The notes below the pieces were generated by a model. It worked only from the letters and a program-made list of their open reading frames with translations. It did not search any database and was not told the DNA's origin. Below, one piece after another: positions 44,401 to 59,191 of a DNA stretch of 64,000 nucleotides. How positions within the stretch are numbered: the stretch's first letter is position 1; every line of letters begins with the position of its first letter. This DNA comes from Flectonema sp. DT1601. Lineage: Eukaryota > Euglenozoa > Diplonemea > Diplonemida > Diplonemidae. The translations under genes and the position numbers were made by a program. The stretch spans positions 186,001-250,000 of the forward strand of contig OZ025826.1 of the NCBI GenBank assembly GCA_964019425.1, given 5' to 3'.

Positions 44401-44968
44401 GGTCCTGGAATGCAAAGTCACTTTTCAAAGAAGGTGACAAAACAACCAGGAAACGAAACAAAAATACCTTCAAATCGGATATGGATATTATAACTTTATG
44501 AGGGTGATTATGAATTTAAAAATGTAAAAAGAAAAAAAATGAAATAATAATAAAAGACGACGACAGACAGCTTCCGCGAGACGGCGCAACGCAAATCTGC
44601 TAAGCTTAGGAAGCTCTGTGTTTTGAGATGTAAAGTTTAAAAATAAAATATATATTAAAAAAAAAAGGGGGGGGGGAGCGGGGGAGAGATGTTCTCTTAT
44701 TCAGATGTTTCGAATTCATTTCCTCTTCAACGCGGGGCGTTAGTATTCCAATGCGAACTGCCTACAGGAGCAGTACAAGACGGGAATTGTGCAACCATCA
44801 ACAAGGGGGATGACTAGGGAGAAACAGAGGGAAGGGGAAAAAAAAAAGGGGGTAAAAGGTGTGTTATTTTTTTGTTTTTTTTCTGACTCTCGAAAGAATC
44901 ATTTTAAAGTAACCTTTTATTATTATTATTATTATTATTATAATTAGTTGCAACCGCAGTTGCTGTTC

Positions 44969-47900
44969 TTACATTACACCCAACACGATAACAAACAGCA
45001 ACGAACAAGCCAGCGTTCCGAACAGACTCGGAGACAACATCCACGAACTAGAAGGCGGGTTCACTGGAGTGATCGTTGGCCTGTCTGTCGCCGGAGGCGC
45101 AGGCGTTGGCGGTGGTGGCTGTGGTGTTGGTGGAGCCGGAGTAGTCGGAGGACTCGGTGTTGGCACCGCGGTCGGCACAGCAGTCGGAACCGCTGTAGGC
45201 ACTGCCGTTGGAGGTGGCGTCACTGTTGGCGCAGCTGTTTTTTTGTTTTTTGTTTTTTTATATTTATATTTATATTTATATTATGAAAACGACGACAACA
45301 ACAACAACAACAATAAAAACAACAACAACATACCTGTAAGTCCACTCGCATTTGCATTCGCAAAGACGGCACTGGATCCCTGAACCAAAACCGAATTACC
45401 CGGATCAGCCAAATCATTAGTGATGGTGGACTTCACAAGGTCGGCCATCTGAGAAGTGTTTCCGGCAACCGTCGCCTGCACTTCGAACTCGGCCTTGGCA
45501 ACAAGCTGCGCCGTCGCCAGGACCCCAAACATCCTGTACATCACCTCCTGGCTCGCCGTCTGGTTCCCGGCAGTGCAGTTCGGATCGATCGACGAGTTGC
45601 ACGCAGGTGCCACAACTGTCGGGGCAGGGGTCGGCGGATAGAAGTCCTTGCACACAGAGGAGTTCGACCGGTCTTCGGGCGTGATTGCCTGGACCGCCCT
45701 GTCCGAAGCGATCGAGCACACGTACTTCAACTTCACATCCTTCAGGGTCTGCAGGGTCTTTCCGAGAAGCTTCTTCATGTTGTCCTCGAAGTCCGCCCTC
45801 TTGATCTTTCCGAGGAAGTTCTGGAAGTCCGCAGGCGTCCCGAAGTTCCCCAACGGAAGCGCCGCCTTCACCGGAACCGGCTCCACCACCGGAGGCCGCG
45901 TTCCGTTCGTATCCGTCCAGTTCACGTTGAACACCTCGGTCACGAACTCCTTGTTCAGGCAATCCTTGTTCTTGTCGCTCGGACCGTTGATGCAACGGAA
46001 CGTCAGCGTCATCTCCGGACACGCATCGCTGATCTCCAAATTCTCGAACCGGGCCACCCCGTCCACCACCTTCGCCTGGATCGGGGTCAGCACGTCGATG
46101 AATCCCCCGTTCATCTTCCCGACGTACCCAAACGGCGACGTCGTCGAGTTGCACTGGCTCGTCACCATGATCTTCGACTGCGAGTCTCCCTTCACCGTCA
46201 TCCCGGCCACGTCGATCACCGCAACCGAGATGTTGAACTTGTTCCCCGGAGGCATCGGGTTCTGGAACTGAGTCGGCAGCCCGCACACCCCGTTCGGGCA
46301 AGCCTGGCTCGACGGCAGAGGCGGCAGCGACGACGGCGACGCCGCCACAGGCGGAGGCAGCGCCATCCCGATCCCGTCGATCCTCTGCATGTTCACCTCC
46401 ACCAAGAAGCTCGCATCCTTCCTCGCTCCCGGATCCACGCTCTCCCCCTTCCGGTCGAACCCAACCGTCGTGAAAAGCACCCGTTTCAAACCGTCTCCCG
46501 CACCGTCGAACACGATCTTGCTGAACCCGTACATTCCCCCCGACAGTTGGAACTCCAGGTTGTTGCTCGTCGTCTTCCCGTCGATCAGCCATCCAGAGGT
46601 GTCGCAGTTTGCGAGCCCCGACATCTCCGTGTGCTTGCACCCCCCGCCCGAGATGCAAGTGTCGTACACCCAAGGCTTCCCCGACCTCGTAGTCGAAATC
46701 AACTTGTCGAGGTTCAGACACGGGATCGCCACCGGAGACATCAGCACCATCGCGTTGCTTCCCAAGTCCTCTTGGTGCCACACCTTCTTCCCAGTCACGT
46801 CCAGCGCCATCACGTTCATCTTGAAAGGGAATCCGTGTACCCAGTTCGCCACTCGCCTTCCTTCCTTCATTCCCATAGGCTGTTCCCATCCGTACCCGCC
46901 GCTGTTTCCACCCTGTGCCGGTCCGACTGGTGCATTGATGCTCGAGTTCTTCCCCCCTGATCCTGATCCAGACCCCGGAGGTGGCGCACCACCGAACCCG
47001 CCCACCACGTGCAGCGTCACTCCCTTCCTCACCACGTACAGTGGACCCACTTCCGCCACAGTTCCGAACACCGTGTCCACGATCGACTTGTCCGCCTGCA
47101 CCACCGGTGCCGTCGCCTGAACCGTGAAGTACCAAGGCGAGTGCTCGCAGATTCCGATCACCCCGCTCGCCGTCTCACACGACGGCAGTCGGGTGGTCTC
47201 CGTCGGATCCAGCTTGAACGTCACCACTCCCGCCTTCGCAATCGAAACCTGCTCTCCCCATACCGTCTTGAACGACGGAAACGAGCTCGAGTTTCCTCCA
47301 CCACCACCACTGCCTCCAGGTCCCACCCGAGACCCCGTCAGCTTCACCGACATGTGGTAGTCTCCGGAGATCAACGACCCGCTCGTTGCGTCCACCAACT
47401 TGAAAGACAGCGCCGATCCCATCCCGACCACCGCCGCGTCCTTCCCGTTGATCGTCCTCCCCATCAGACGCGTGAAGTTGCTCGCCGCCGCCAGGTTCGC
47501 CCCCGTCGTCGGGTTCACCTCGATCGCCAACGGTGACTCCACCGTCACGTCCAACTTCGAAGTCGGGTTCACCTCGCTCGTCGTCCCGGCCGCGTCCACG
47601 ATCGGAAGCCCCCCGATCGCGGTCTTCGGAATCGCGCATTTCCCGTCGGTCGTGAAGTACCCTGCGAGAGTCGCCGTGTCTCCCCCGCTTCCCACCGTCA
47701 CCGAGCACGCCGCACCCGAAGTCCCCGCCGGCGACATGCACGTGAAGCAGTTCGGAGGCGTCATCGAAGCCCCCGTCACCGTCACCTGCGCCGCCGTCCA
47801 CGCCGTCGCCATCTGTCCGTATCCGCTGAACGTCTTGCTCGAGTCCCACGCCCTCAGCCCCAGCAGCACCGTACGGTTCGACACCGAGTACGCCGTCGCC

Positions 47901-50900
47901 GTCCCCGACGACACCCCCGCCGAAAACGTCGACGTCGCGTCCCACTCCCACAGAGTCATCAGGCTGTTCACCTTGTACTTCAAACTGAAAGTCTGCTCCG
48001 TGGCGTTCGCCAATCCCTCCACCACCGCCGTCGGCGGGCTCACCGTCACCGCACACGTGCACGCTTCGCCAATCGCGACCGCCTCCACCGAGAATTTCGC
48101 CACTCCCCCCTTGAAGAACGCCGACTGCGTCACCGCCACGTCGCACTTCGTCGAAGCCGCCCCAGTCGCCGTCGAGGTGCACGCCACCGCCGCCGTCGCC
48201 GGTTCCGCCACCCGTGACATCGACAGGTACCAACTCTTGTCCGTCGAAGTCGCTCCCGGCTTCTGCCCAACCGCGTAAGCTGAGAACCAACACGAGCTCT
48301 GCGCGAGCATCTCCGTCTTGTCAGAGCATCCACTCGTCGCCTTCGCCGGGTTGTCCACCGCCATGTGCGTCGCCGCAGTCGAGAAGTGCACCTTCGGCGC
48401 CGCCTTGTCTCCGAAGTAACGAGTCGGCACCGAAGTCGCCCCCGGAGAGATCTGGAACCCGACCGCGTACCACACCCCCGGCGTGTCAGCCAGCGACAGC
48501 ATCGTCGTTCCCGTCGCCCCCATCGAGTTCACTTCGGGGATCGGGATCCCGTTGAACACCGCCGTCCCGTTCGTCAGCGCCGCCGTCGGAGACCCGGTCG
48601 AAAGCGTTCCGAACGACGGAGATCCCGCCGCCACCGACATCATCGCCTCGAACGACTGCGAACTCCCGCTCGCCAACCCCAGCTTCGCCTGCCCCACCGC
48701 GTGGTTCCCGTACACCGGCTGGAACGCGAACGGCGTCGGCCCCGCAACCGTGTACGAACGGTCCCCCAGGTCGTCCGCCGCGTAAACCTCAAACTGCCAC
48801 TTCCCCACGTCCCCCGCGGCCTTGTACCACTGAACCATTTTCGTCCGCGACCCCGGAATCGCCACGATCTGCGACGCGTCCGTCAGCACCGTCATCCAGT
48901 GCGGCACCGAGTCCAACGTCACCTTGCATCGGAAACACGCCCGCATGAAGAAAGCCCTCACCGTCGCCGTCCCTTCCACCGGCGTCGTTCGTCCCCCGGA
49001 CGCCGTCGGCGACGTCACCACCACCCGCGTTCCTCCCCCGTTTCCGGAGCTCTCCGCTCCCGACAGCGACAGCGAAACCTCCGACGCCGACGCGTCCCAG
49101 TCCGGAACGTTGTGTCGGTCCACGTTCCACGCCGTCAGCGAGAACGGCTTCCTCCTCCTCACCGCCACCGGAGGCCGCCCAGCCAAGATCCACCCCGCTC
49201 CGCAGGTCACCACCTTGTACGCCAGAACCGATCCCACTACCGGGATCTCCGAAGAAGAAGCAGAAGCAGAACTCGTCGTCGTGTAGCTCCTCAGCGGGAA
49301 CTTCCCCGTCTTCGGCTTCATCCCCGTCTTCGTCAGCTTGTAGTTCAACCACACAGAACACTGGCTGCACGGCCTCGCAAAGTAGAACACCACTCCCTCC
49401 GAAGACTCTACCAGCGTCGGCTCGTAGCTCGCCGACGCGAACTCCTCCGCCGTCACCGCCGAGCACAGGTCCGTCGCCGTGCTAAGCACCTTGTTTTCAC
49501 CGTCCACCATGAACCCTCCATTTCCGTACCGCATCCTGCTCGCGTCCCCCGTCAGCGTGTCCACCCACTGCGACGACACCGAAACCGTTCGGCTCCAACG
49601 GCTGTGCACCGATTCCTGCATCGCCCATTTCGTTCCCATCACCTGGATGTTCTCCAAGTGAACCTTGAACAGGTCCCCGACCTTGATCGTCCACCCTTGG
49701 CTGCTGCTTCCGCTCGCACTCGGAACAGTCTGCGAAGACACCGCCACCAAGTCAGTCTCCCCTTCCTTCACGCTGAAGGTCTTCGTCACCCTCGTACGTC
49801 CGTACAGAAGCGGCGTCGCGTCCGAAGGATCCGTCGATCCCGCCCCGAGTCCCTGCAGGCACTCCGTAGCCGCTTTCCCGATGTAGCACAAGTCCATCTG
49901 CAGCGTGCACGCCTCGCAAGGAAGCGCGAACACCGGCCAAGGGGTCCCCACTCCCATCAACGTCGACACCGCCGAGTCGCTTCGCTCCTTGAACGACGAC
50001 AGGCTCCCCGCCCGGACCACCTTCCCGTCGCTCACCAGCGAAGGGTTCAGCTCGTACACCTTCAGGATCCCGCCGTTGTTGCATTTAGACCAGCTCTTCT
50101 TCGTCACCCTCACCAGCGTGTCCGTGTACGTCCAAGCCCTCACCGTCGACGTCGTCGTCACCATGGTTTCGATCGGGAACGGAATCCCCGACACCACCCC
50201 CAACCCGTAATCCCATCCCTCACCGGGAACCGCCGAGTACTGTCGGTAGTTGTTCTCCACCGTCTGCAGGTGTCTCTTCGACGGGCACTCGTCGTCCGTC
50301 GTCACCCCGCTTCCCGCGATGTTCCACCTCGCGAACGTCTCCGTCGGATCCGTCCAGTAGTACGTGTTGGTCGTCGTCGTTCCCGAAACCGACGCCTGCG
50401 TCGACGTCAGCGAGCTCGCCGTCAGCTGGATCGCCTGCTGCGCCCCCTCCGTCGCCGCCTTGTCCCGCACGTAGAACGAAAACCCCACCTTCAACGCCGT
50501 CGATGAAAAAATGTGCGTCAGCTGCGGGTTCGGATTCGCCGTGCTCGCCACCGTCGACGGCACCACGTTCGCCGCAGCCAGCGTCTTGTTCGTCACCGTT
50601 TCCCCCGCCACCACCAGGTACGCCGAATCGAACGAGATCTTGTACTCGATCCGTTGGTCGTAAACGTAGAATCGGGTGTTCGCAATCGTCGAGATCGTGT
50701 AGTACGCGAACGCCGTCAGGCTCGAAAGGTCCGGGCTCAGACCGCACGCCGTGCTCGATCCGCGGATCTTCTTCCCCGCCGTCGGCTCCGTCTGGATGAT
50801 CGTCGCCATCGTCGCCTCCGGCGCCGTCACCCACAAACTGATCGTCACGCACACCGACAGGTCCGTCACCTCCGCGTCCGACGTCGAATCCCACGACGAC

Positions 50901-53900
50901 GAGCAGATCCGGAAAGTCGCCTGCCGCACCGGCGATTTCGCCGGCGTCCCCGCAGCGTTTCCGTACTGGATCGACACCGCCCCCGCCCCCGACGCGATGT
51001 TCGACGTCCCCCCGTTCAGCGAACGCCGCGCCTGCACCTCCAGTGCCCCGAACGTGTACTCGTTCGTCCCGATCTTCTCGAGCGACGCCCCGTTCATCAC
51101 AGAGTGGATCGTGATGTCCGAGCTCACCAGGTCCCCGCTCACCGCGTCCGTCGTCCACGTCGGCGCCGTTCCCTTCGGACTCGTCTGCGGTCCCCCCTCC
51201 GGCACGATCGTCGCGTTCCGCGAAGAGGTCGAGTCGATCACGTCACCGGACACCGAGCTCACGTTGTGGAACACCACGTCCACGCTGAACCCGGTCGCGT
51301 CGAAGCTCGTCAGGTCCATCGAGTACTTCGTGCATCCAGACCCCGCAGCCACTTCCGTCGGAGAACACAACGACACCGCCGTGCTCGTCACCCCGGCCAC
51401 CTGCACGTACTGCCTCGGCGCCTGCGCGTCCAGCCTCTCCAACGTGATCGCCGCCACGCAGCTGTACGCCTTCGTCGACGTCGGCCTCGATCCCGATCCC
51501 CCCGTCGACGAGTACACGAACCCGCTCGCGTGGTACGTGATCTGCATGTCCTCCGGTACCCCCGTCGACGGAACGTTCCCTTCGAAGTACAACTTCGTGA
51601 ACACCGCTCCCGCCGACGACATCCTCGCCGACAGGATCGTCAACGAAGACGAAGACGGCGACGACGATGACAATCCCGAATCCGATTTCAACACGTACGT
51701 GTTGGTCCCCGAAGTAGTCTTTCGAGACACATCCTTCTCGGTGTCCGTGAACACCCACCACCGAGGGTACATCACAGGAGTCGTCGTCCCCTTCGCATGC
51801 GCCTCCACCGTCACGTCGAACAGGTACGACTTCGTGCTCCCGCTTTCGAAGCTCACCGCCAGCGGCGAAGTCACTCCCGGGGTGCACGTCATGTCGATGC
51901 TTTCGTACGCCCACGTCAGCGTCGCCACCCCTCCAGAAGCTGCCCCGCTCGTCAGGTACGACTCAGGTCCCGCTCCCCAGGTCGTGTGGAACGTGAACTC
52001 GCAAGAGTAGCATGGCTTGTTCGGCCGCATCGTCCACTGCGCTCCCCACTGCGTCCCCGACGACAGCGTCTTCGGCACGTACTTCGTCACCGCGCATCCC
52101 CCACTCGTCGACGTCGGGTCCGGGTACGCGCACTTCTTCGAAGCCGAAGCCGACACGCTCCCGTCCTTCCACATCACCACCTGGTCCCGGTTCGTTGCCC
52201 CGTTCGCCGGCGCCGGTCCGTTCAGCAGCGCGAAAAACTCTCCGTAGTGGAACTCGTCCTCCACGAACGTTCCCCCGATCTTCGTTCCCGCCACCGCCGT
52301 CACCACGATCCCGTCCTTCACCACCGACGAAGTCTTGTCGAACGTCACCGACACCGTCGTCGCCGCAACCCGAACCGGCGTCACAACCGAAGCCTTGATG
52401 TCGGTGATCGCCGTCGACGTGTGCGCGAACGTGAACAGCAGGCTGCATCCCCCACCCGTCACGTAACGCGAGCACTTGTTGTCCGACGCGTACACCCGGA
52501 AGTCCACCAACCACGACGCCCCATCCTGCTGCGGCGAGCTCACGATCAGCGTCTTCACCGCCGCCGGAGTCCCCTGCAAGTTGTCCGAGCTCGGGCTGCT
52601 GATCACCCCGAGCACCTTGCTCGACGTCCCCGACGAGTCCACCTTTGCCGACAACGACCACCCGGACATCGCCAAGTTCTTCAGGTCGATCGGCGACCCC
52701 TGCGAGTCCAACGGAGCGAACCGGAGACGGTACGGCACCAGCGCCTCCAGGTACGAGCTCGCGTTCGCCTTGAACGTGTTCGCACTCGACGCATCCCCGA
52801 TGAACGCAGGCGCCGGCACCCGGTTCGCCGTCAGCCCCATCGACGTGTCCAGAGGGGTGATCGACAGGAACTTGATCTGCGTCGGCAGCCTTCTCTTCAC
52901 CTGCACCACCACCCGAGTCCAGTCCTCCGCCGTCGTACCCGTCCCCCGCGGATACGTCACGTTCAGGTACACGTTCCCCTCGGTGTTCCCCGCCTTCAGC
53001 TCCGGCGTGAACTTGTAAACATAAAATCCTCCCAGCTGCCACGCCACGTCCTTCGGCCGTCCGCTCTCGAAGCTCGACCCCACCAGCGCCGTCACCTCCG
53101 ACGGCGTCCCCGTCGCAGAAGACAGAGACGGGTAGTCCTGCGACGCATACAACACCGACAGCGTCCCGTTCGGTGCGAACTCCGGTCCCTTCCACCTCGC
53201 CTCGATCAGCAGCTGGCAAGGCTTCCCGCTCCAGCACGTCTTCAGGTAGCACGAAGGCTCCGCCGCCGAACACGAACTCGCCGAACCCGACGTCCCCGAC
53301 ATCGTCGACAGCGTCTCCACCTTGTCCAGCGACACCCCCGTCACAGGTCGTTCCTGGATGTTCACCCAGTGCGCAGCCGACTTCAGCGTACCCGACTCCG
53401 CCGTGAACCGGATCCCGCATCCGAACTCGTTCGCAGGGCAAGCCGACCGGTACTGCAGCCCGAACGACACCACTCCGTCCACCATCGACTGCCTCAACCC
53501 GTTCGTCGGCCACCCGTACTTCTTCGCCTTCCCCAGCGTGCACGCTCCCTCCGAGTTCTCGATCAGGAACGGCTCCCCGCTGCTCGCCTCCGGCTCCGTC
53601 CACCCATCCGTGCACACCAACCCAGCGAACGACCCCGTCGACGGACACCTCTTCACGTCCACCGCGTACGATCCGAACGGCACGTCCGTTCCCGCACTCG
53701 ACGACAACTTTACCAAATAGGTCACCTTCTTCCCAGAGTTCAGCAGAGGGGTCCTCGACACCTTCGACGTCTCCGCATCCGTCACGTTCGCAACCGGCAC
53801 CACATCCGCCGAGTACATCGTCGCAACCGTATCCGTGTACGCCGTGAACCGCGACGAGCTGTCGAACACCACGTCGCTCGTCACCGACAGCTGAGAAGGC

Positions 53901-56900
53901 TGCCCCACCGTCCCGTCCCTCCAGTACCCGCTCCCTCCTCCCTGCAGCGCCAACCCTCCGTTGTACAGCTGGTACACCACCCCCTGCTTCGTCACCCGCT
54001 TCGCTCCGTACGTCGAGTTGAAGAACGCCGTCGTCGCCTCCCCCGCTTTGTACACGCAGATCTTGAACTGTTCCGAGCTACCCGGATTCGCCGGCGGCAA
54101 GATGAACTGGTCAACCGACGACGTCCACGTGTCCCAAATCCCCGCCGACACGTTCGACGTCCGCAACATCCGAAACCACTCGTCCGCGCCCTGCGTGCTT
54201 CCCGTCGGCGTCAGCGTCGGCGCCGGGCACACCTGCGACCCGTTCACCACCGTCACCAGGTCCGTCCCGAATCCCGCGCTGTTCTGCAGGGTGCACGCGA
54301 TCCCCTCCCCATCCACCTGGTTGAACGAGCACCACGAAGACAACGAAGTCATCACCTGTCCCCCGCTTCCATCGTCCGTCACCCTCACATCCAACGCCGT
54401 CAGGTTCGTCTTCGTCGTCGGGTCCACCTGCACCTCCAGGAACGTCGGGTGCGAGAACAGTCCGTAGTCCCCGTCCGAAGACGGCAGCCAAAGCCACGGC
54501 TGCTCCACCGTCACCGACGAGTGCGCCACCTTGTAGCACACCTTGTACTGTCCCGAGTTCAGCGGCACGTGGAACGTCGCCTTCACAGCGTTCGACGCAT
54601 ACGCCGAAAGAGACGGGCACAGCGCGTCCGCACGGGCTCCCGTCCCGACAGAGCAGTTCACCAGGTTCGTCGTCGAGTCCACAGCCGGTCCGAAGCAGTC
54701 GCCGTTCTTCACCGCCGTCCACGAACTCACCGTTCCCCACGCCGCCCCAACTGGATCCGGCGGCAGCCTCTTCGAAGGCTGCTTCGCGAGCACCAACTTG
54801 AACTTGTTCGTCGTCCCGAGCGCCGTCGTCGTCGCCGTCGAGTACGAGTTGAACACGAACCCCGTGCTCGCCACCAGCGTTCCCGACCCCGCAGGCGTCG
54901 AGATGTAGTTCGTCGAAGCCCCTCCCAACGCCACCGCCCCGCTCGTCGGTCCCGTGAACAGCGAAGTCACCGGACGCAATCCCGCGTCCAGCGTCCAACT
55001 CTTCACCAGCGCAGGGGCCGTGTAGAACGAGCTCCGCTTGTTCACGTCCCCGATCCGCAGCTGCCCCACGATGTGCGATCCCTGAGCCACTTCCACCCAA
55101 CGCCTCGTCCCCAGCGTCCCCCCGAAAACACTCGTCGAGAACGTCGTTAGCACACACACCCGGTACTCGATCTTCGCATCCGACGACGTCGGAGGCAGCG
55201 TCACCCTCATCGTCGCCACGTCGCTCGGACCGTCCGACGGACCGAGGTCCTGCACCCCCTCCGCCCCTCCCTTCTCCAGCCCAACGTGCAGCGACTTCCC
55301 CCCGAATCGCAGCATCTCCGGCTTCCCTCCGCTGCACGCCCCGTGCGCATCCACGATCTTCGCCGCGTCCATCTTCGCGTTCGTGTTGAACGTATCCGAG
55401 TTCGCCGTCGCGTCGCACTTCTTCCCGTCCGCAGACAACGAACACCGCACGAAGTTCACCGTCGAAAGCCCGCTGTTCATCGGCTGGTTCCCCGCCGTCA
55501 CGTACCAACGGATCCCGTTGTCCTTCACCTTGTACTTCCCCGTGTTCCACCAAGACATCGTGTCGTTCGAACTGTTCATCGCCGAATACGACTGCAGCTG
55601 AATGCACAGGTGGTAGTCTCCCTCCCGGTGTGGTCCCTTCAGGTAAAAGTACACCTTCGTTCCCGTGCTTCCCTCAAAACCCAGCTTCGACGCCGCCGAC
55701 GCGAACGGACCCCCCTCCGTCGAAGCCGCAGTCCCCAGGCAGTTGTTGTTGTTCATCTTCGGATCCGACCACACGAACTTCGCGTGGAACGCGTTCACCA
55801 ACGGCAACCCCTCCGTCGTCGAACCCAGCGCAACCGGCACCGTCACCACGAACTTCGTCAGCTCTCCTCCCACCACCGTCGACAGCGCCTGCGGCGACAC
55901 CGTCATCGCAGTCTTCGGCTCCACCTCCCACTGCCGCAGGATCGCCCAGTTCGCCGTCCCCGTCTGCCGGTAGCAGATCTTGTAGTAGTTCGCCGCCATG
56001 CTCGTCTCGCTGTACGAAGGCAGCGCGATCGACGCCGCCAGAGAGTCGTGGTTCGAGTAGTAGTGGTCCCCCGGCACAATGTCGTCGTACACGTCCGACA
56101 GGTGCTTCACGTGCAGCGCCAGGTCCGTCGTCGACCCCGCCGACGGTCCGCACGTCTCGTTCGCGCACATCTTCATCGCCTCCTTCGACTGCGAGCACGG
56201 GTTCGCCTTGTACAAACCGTACAGCCCACTCTTCTCGATCTTCCCCGCTCCCCCGATCGGGCAGTACAGCGACAGGTGCGTGTCCGCCATCTTCGGGTTC
56301 CAGTTCGACGGGTTCACGTCACACGGATCCCACAGTCCCACCAGCCTCAGCACGTCTCCCGAATTGTCGCATCCACCCGGACACGGACCCCTCGGCGCCG
56401 CCGTCAGCTCCGACCGCGTGTCCGTCACGATGAACAGCGCCTCCATCCCCGACCGGCTCTCGCTCACCGAAACCGCCAGCGTCCCGCTGTCCGCCACCGT
56501 CGTCAGCGAACTCGGCTGCGCCCACTGCCCTCTCTCGATGTACCCCCCGTGCGGCATCGGGTTGCTCGGATCGTTGATCGGCTGCCCGCTCGACGGCGAC
56601 CACGCCGACAACTCCCTCCAGTTCCAACCCCCCAGTCGGAAACACACCCGGTAAGTCGCCGCATCCGGCACCAGCATGTAGAACGCCACGCTGCTCGTCT
56701 TCGCCACGTCCGACGACGATCCCAAGCACTGCAACACGTCCTTGTTCCCCGCGTCCGCGCTGTTGCACTCCACCATCCCTCCGTTCTTGTTGTCCGCCCC
56801 CATCGTCGAGTCCCCGGTGAACTGCGGGTAGTCGCAAGGTTTCGACGAAGGAACCAGCCTCAGCCTGCTCCCCTTCGTCCCCTTCACCACCGTGTCTCCC

Positions 56901-59191
56901 GTCGTCGTCGTCCACGACCGAACCAAGTCCCAAGGACGCGAGTCCAGGTCAACTGCAGACGAACGGTTCGACTTCTCGATGATCATCGGTCCCCAGGTCC
57001 CCGCCCTCGTGTCGTTCATGTACCACGTCACCGTCTGCGGGTAGTCGATTCCGTCCGAAGCGCTCTCTCCCCAAGTCTGCGGCACCAGCGGGTGCGCCGA
57101 CGTGCTCATCGTTCCCGGAACGTACATCGCGTTCAGGTGCAGCCACTTCGTCGGCGTCGATCCCACCCCGCTTCGGTGGAACGGAAGCACCCTCAGCCCG
57201 CTGTTCGCCACGCACCCGCTTCCCGTGTTGCATGTTCGGCGGTAGCACACGTACCACTGCGAGTACTCCGTGCTCGGAACGTACAGCGTCGAATACGTCT
57301 CCGACTGCGACGACGCCTCGTCGTTCCCACCCCCCGCCACCGTCGGGTCCCCGGTCAAGTCCCTCGAAGCAATCCCGTACTGCGCCCCGAGGTCGATGTA
57401 TCCGTACGTCGCGTCCGCCGCCCGGTACCAGCATCCCACCGACGGCGACGATCCGTAGTCCGTCGTCCAATCCCTCCCGTAGCTCGTCGACTCCGTGAAC
57501 CGCGACGTCGCAACCAACCGGAAGTAGTCCCCTCCCTGCGGAGCCCAGTAGTTCGCCTGCCTCTTGCTCGCCCGCACCAGAGGCTTCGTCATCGAAGTCG
57601 AGATCGCGTGCTGCTCCACGTGGCTCAGCGCCGCCACCGTGCTCAGCTTCCCGGAACCCGAGTCGTCGAACACGATCTCCCCCCAAGTTCCCGGAGTCAG
57701 GTCAGCCATCGACCATCCAACCTCCTCGGTCACCACCGTGAAGTACGCATTCGCCTCGTTCGACGGGCAACCCGCCGCCGACGTGCACCGGTACAGCTTC
57801 CTCCAAGCCGGCACCTGGTCGATGTTCGTCGTGTTCCCCTCCGACCTCCACTGCATCCGCTGCTCGCGTGACGAGAAGCACACGTCGTACTGGCTCCCCA
57901 CCGACGTCGGCAGCCTCGCGTACACGTACGCGTGCTTCGTCGTCTCCCCCCATCCTCCCGGCACCACCGTCACGTTCTCGTCGTTCACAGGCCAGTAGTT
58001 CCCCGATCCCGACCACGTGTCCAGCAGCGGGTTCGCGTACTGCGTCCCGAACAGACCCATCCCACCAGCCGTAGCTCCCTCCTTCAGCCCCACCAGCGCT
58101 TCCGGACTCCACGTCCCGTCGTTCTCAACGTACGCCGTTCCGAGGTACGGTTTCGTCGGCGACTGGAACTCGTACGTGCAAGCCTTCCCCTTCGGAACGA
58201 TCTTCATCGCATCCCCGAGACCGCACACCGACATCGTCGCGTAGTTCGTTCCCGCGCACGACGACGGAGAGTACGTGAAGTTCCACGTCGTTTCCGAACT
58301 CAGCAGCTGCACGATCGCGTACTGTCCCGCAGAAGCCTCCGGCAGGTAGTACCACGCGTTCGAAGCACTCGAAGTGAACACGTGCTGGTCCTTGACCTCG
58401 AATGCCGTCCACACATCGTGCGACTCCACGTCCCACACCCCACCCTCATCGATGTGGTGTCGGAAGCAAATCACAAACGGCGTCGACGACGACGGCGCAT
58501 CGAACGTCACGTGCGCCGAATCCACGATCGACACGTTCAGAGCCTCCGACGTCGACAACCCGAACCCCTTCCTCGTCTGCAGCGCCGTCGCTCCCTGCAC
58601 GTACCCACCGCAGTTGTCGTCGTACGTCGACGACCAAGCGAAGATCTTCACAGTCATCGCCGTATCGTCCGACACGTTGAAGTGCTTCACCGAAACCTGG
58701 TCGATCACCGAAATCGTTTTGATCTGCACCCGAACCTCCTGCCCCTCCGAGAACGTCGATGGCGCGATGTTCAGTGTGTAGTTGTGTCTCCTCACCGTCG
58801 GCGACAGGGTCAGCGACGCCGTTCCCGTTGGAAGCGAAAGCGACTGCGTGAACGTCTGCGTCCCCGTCGGCAGCGACATGCTCACCGTCGCCGTCGGCAG
58901 AGACAGCGACACCGTCTGCGACGCCGTCCCCGTTGGCAGTGACTGCGACGTCGTGATCGTCGAGCTCGCCGACAGGGAACCCGACAACGAAAGGGAATCT
59001 GAACCACTCAAGCTCGCACTCATCGAACTCGACGCACTGCCGGTTGGAAGTGACAGCGATACCGTCAATGAATCCGAAAACGTCGACGACAGAGAAAACG
59101 TTGCCGTCCTCGTCGCCCCGCTTACCGGCTCTACCATCGTCATCATCATCCACATCGCCGTCGTAATAAGAAGCTTCAACTTCATCCTCAT
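44969..59191 (-). CDS. Giant GPI-type surface glycoprotein, array copy 2 (two exons)
   Basis: CDS join on the minus strand: 59191..45334, 45234..44969 (14,124 bases, 4707 aa). By eye the protein is the same as copy 1 from signal peptide to hydrophobic tail, with no length change in either exon. The differences I can see are the stop codon (TAA here, TAG in copy 1), the 3' flank (here the duplicated spacer) and the intron (99 instead of 104 nt). Both copies are open throughout, so both can be functional. Identity over 14 kb including silent sites means very recent duplication or continuing gene conversion. The 5' flank, including the upstream ORF, pentamer repeat and hairpin, is the same as for copy 1, so the copies probably share the same regulation. 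Confidence 0.9.
45235..45333 (-). other. Intron of giant gene copy 2 (99 nt)
   Basis: Same donor (GTATGT), acceptor and phase as copy 1. It has more GTT and fewer GTC triplets, one more ATAAAT-type unit, and a shorter CAAAAA tract. It matches the copy 3 intron. Confidence 0.9.

Larger units (their letters stand above)
43368..44968. other. Spacer between giant gene copies 1 and 2
   Basis: 1.6 kb duplicated exactly in length at 59192-60792. On the minus strand it is the 3' flank of copy 2 and the 5' flank of copy 1. It contains a pyrimidine tract ending CACAG near 43534-43558, an AACTC/AACTT pentamer repeat at 43593-43628, a perfect 11-bp hairpin at 44373-44400, a ten-G run near 44667-44676 followed by a GGGGG, and an ATT/TTA microsatellite near 44918-44942. 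No convincing protein gene: the open frames here are under 100 codons and AT-rich. Confidence 0.6.
29141..44969. repeat. Tandem unit 1 (15,829 bp): giant gene plus upstream spacer
   Basis: Aligns to unit 2 with a constant offset of 15,824 bases from the gene start through nearly the whole coding region, and 15,829 after the intron. The only length change seen is in the intron. The left edge lies directly at the stop codon. Confidence 0.95.
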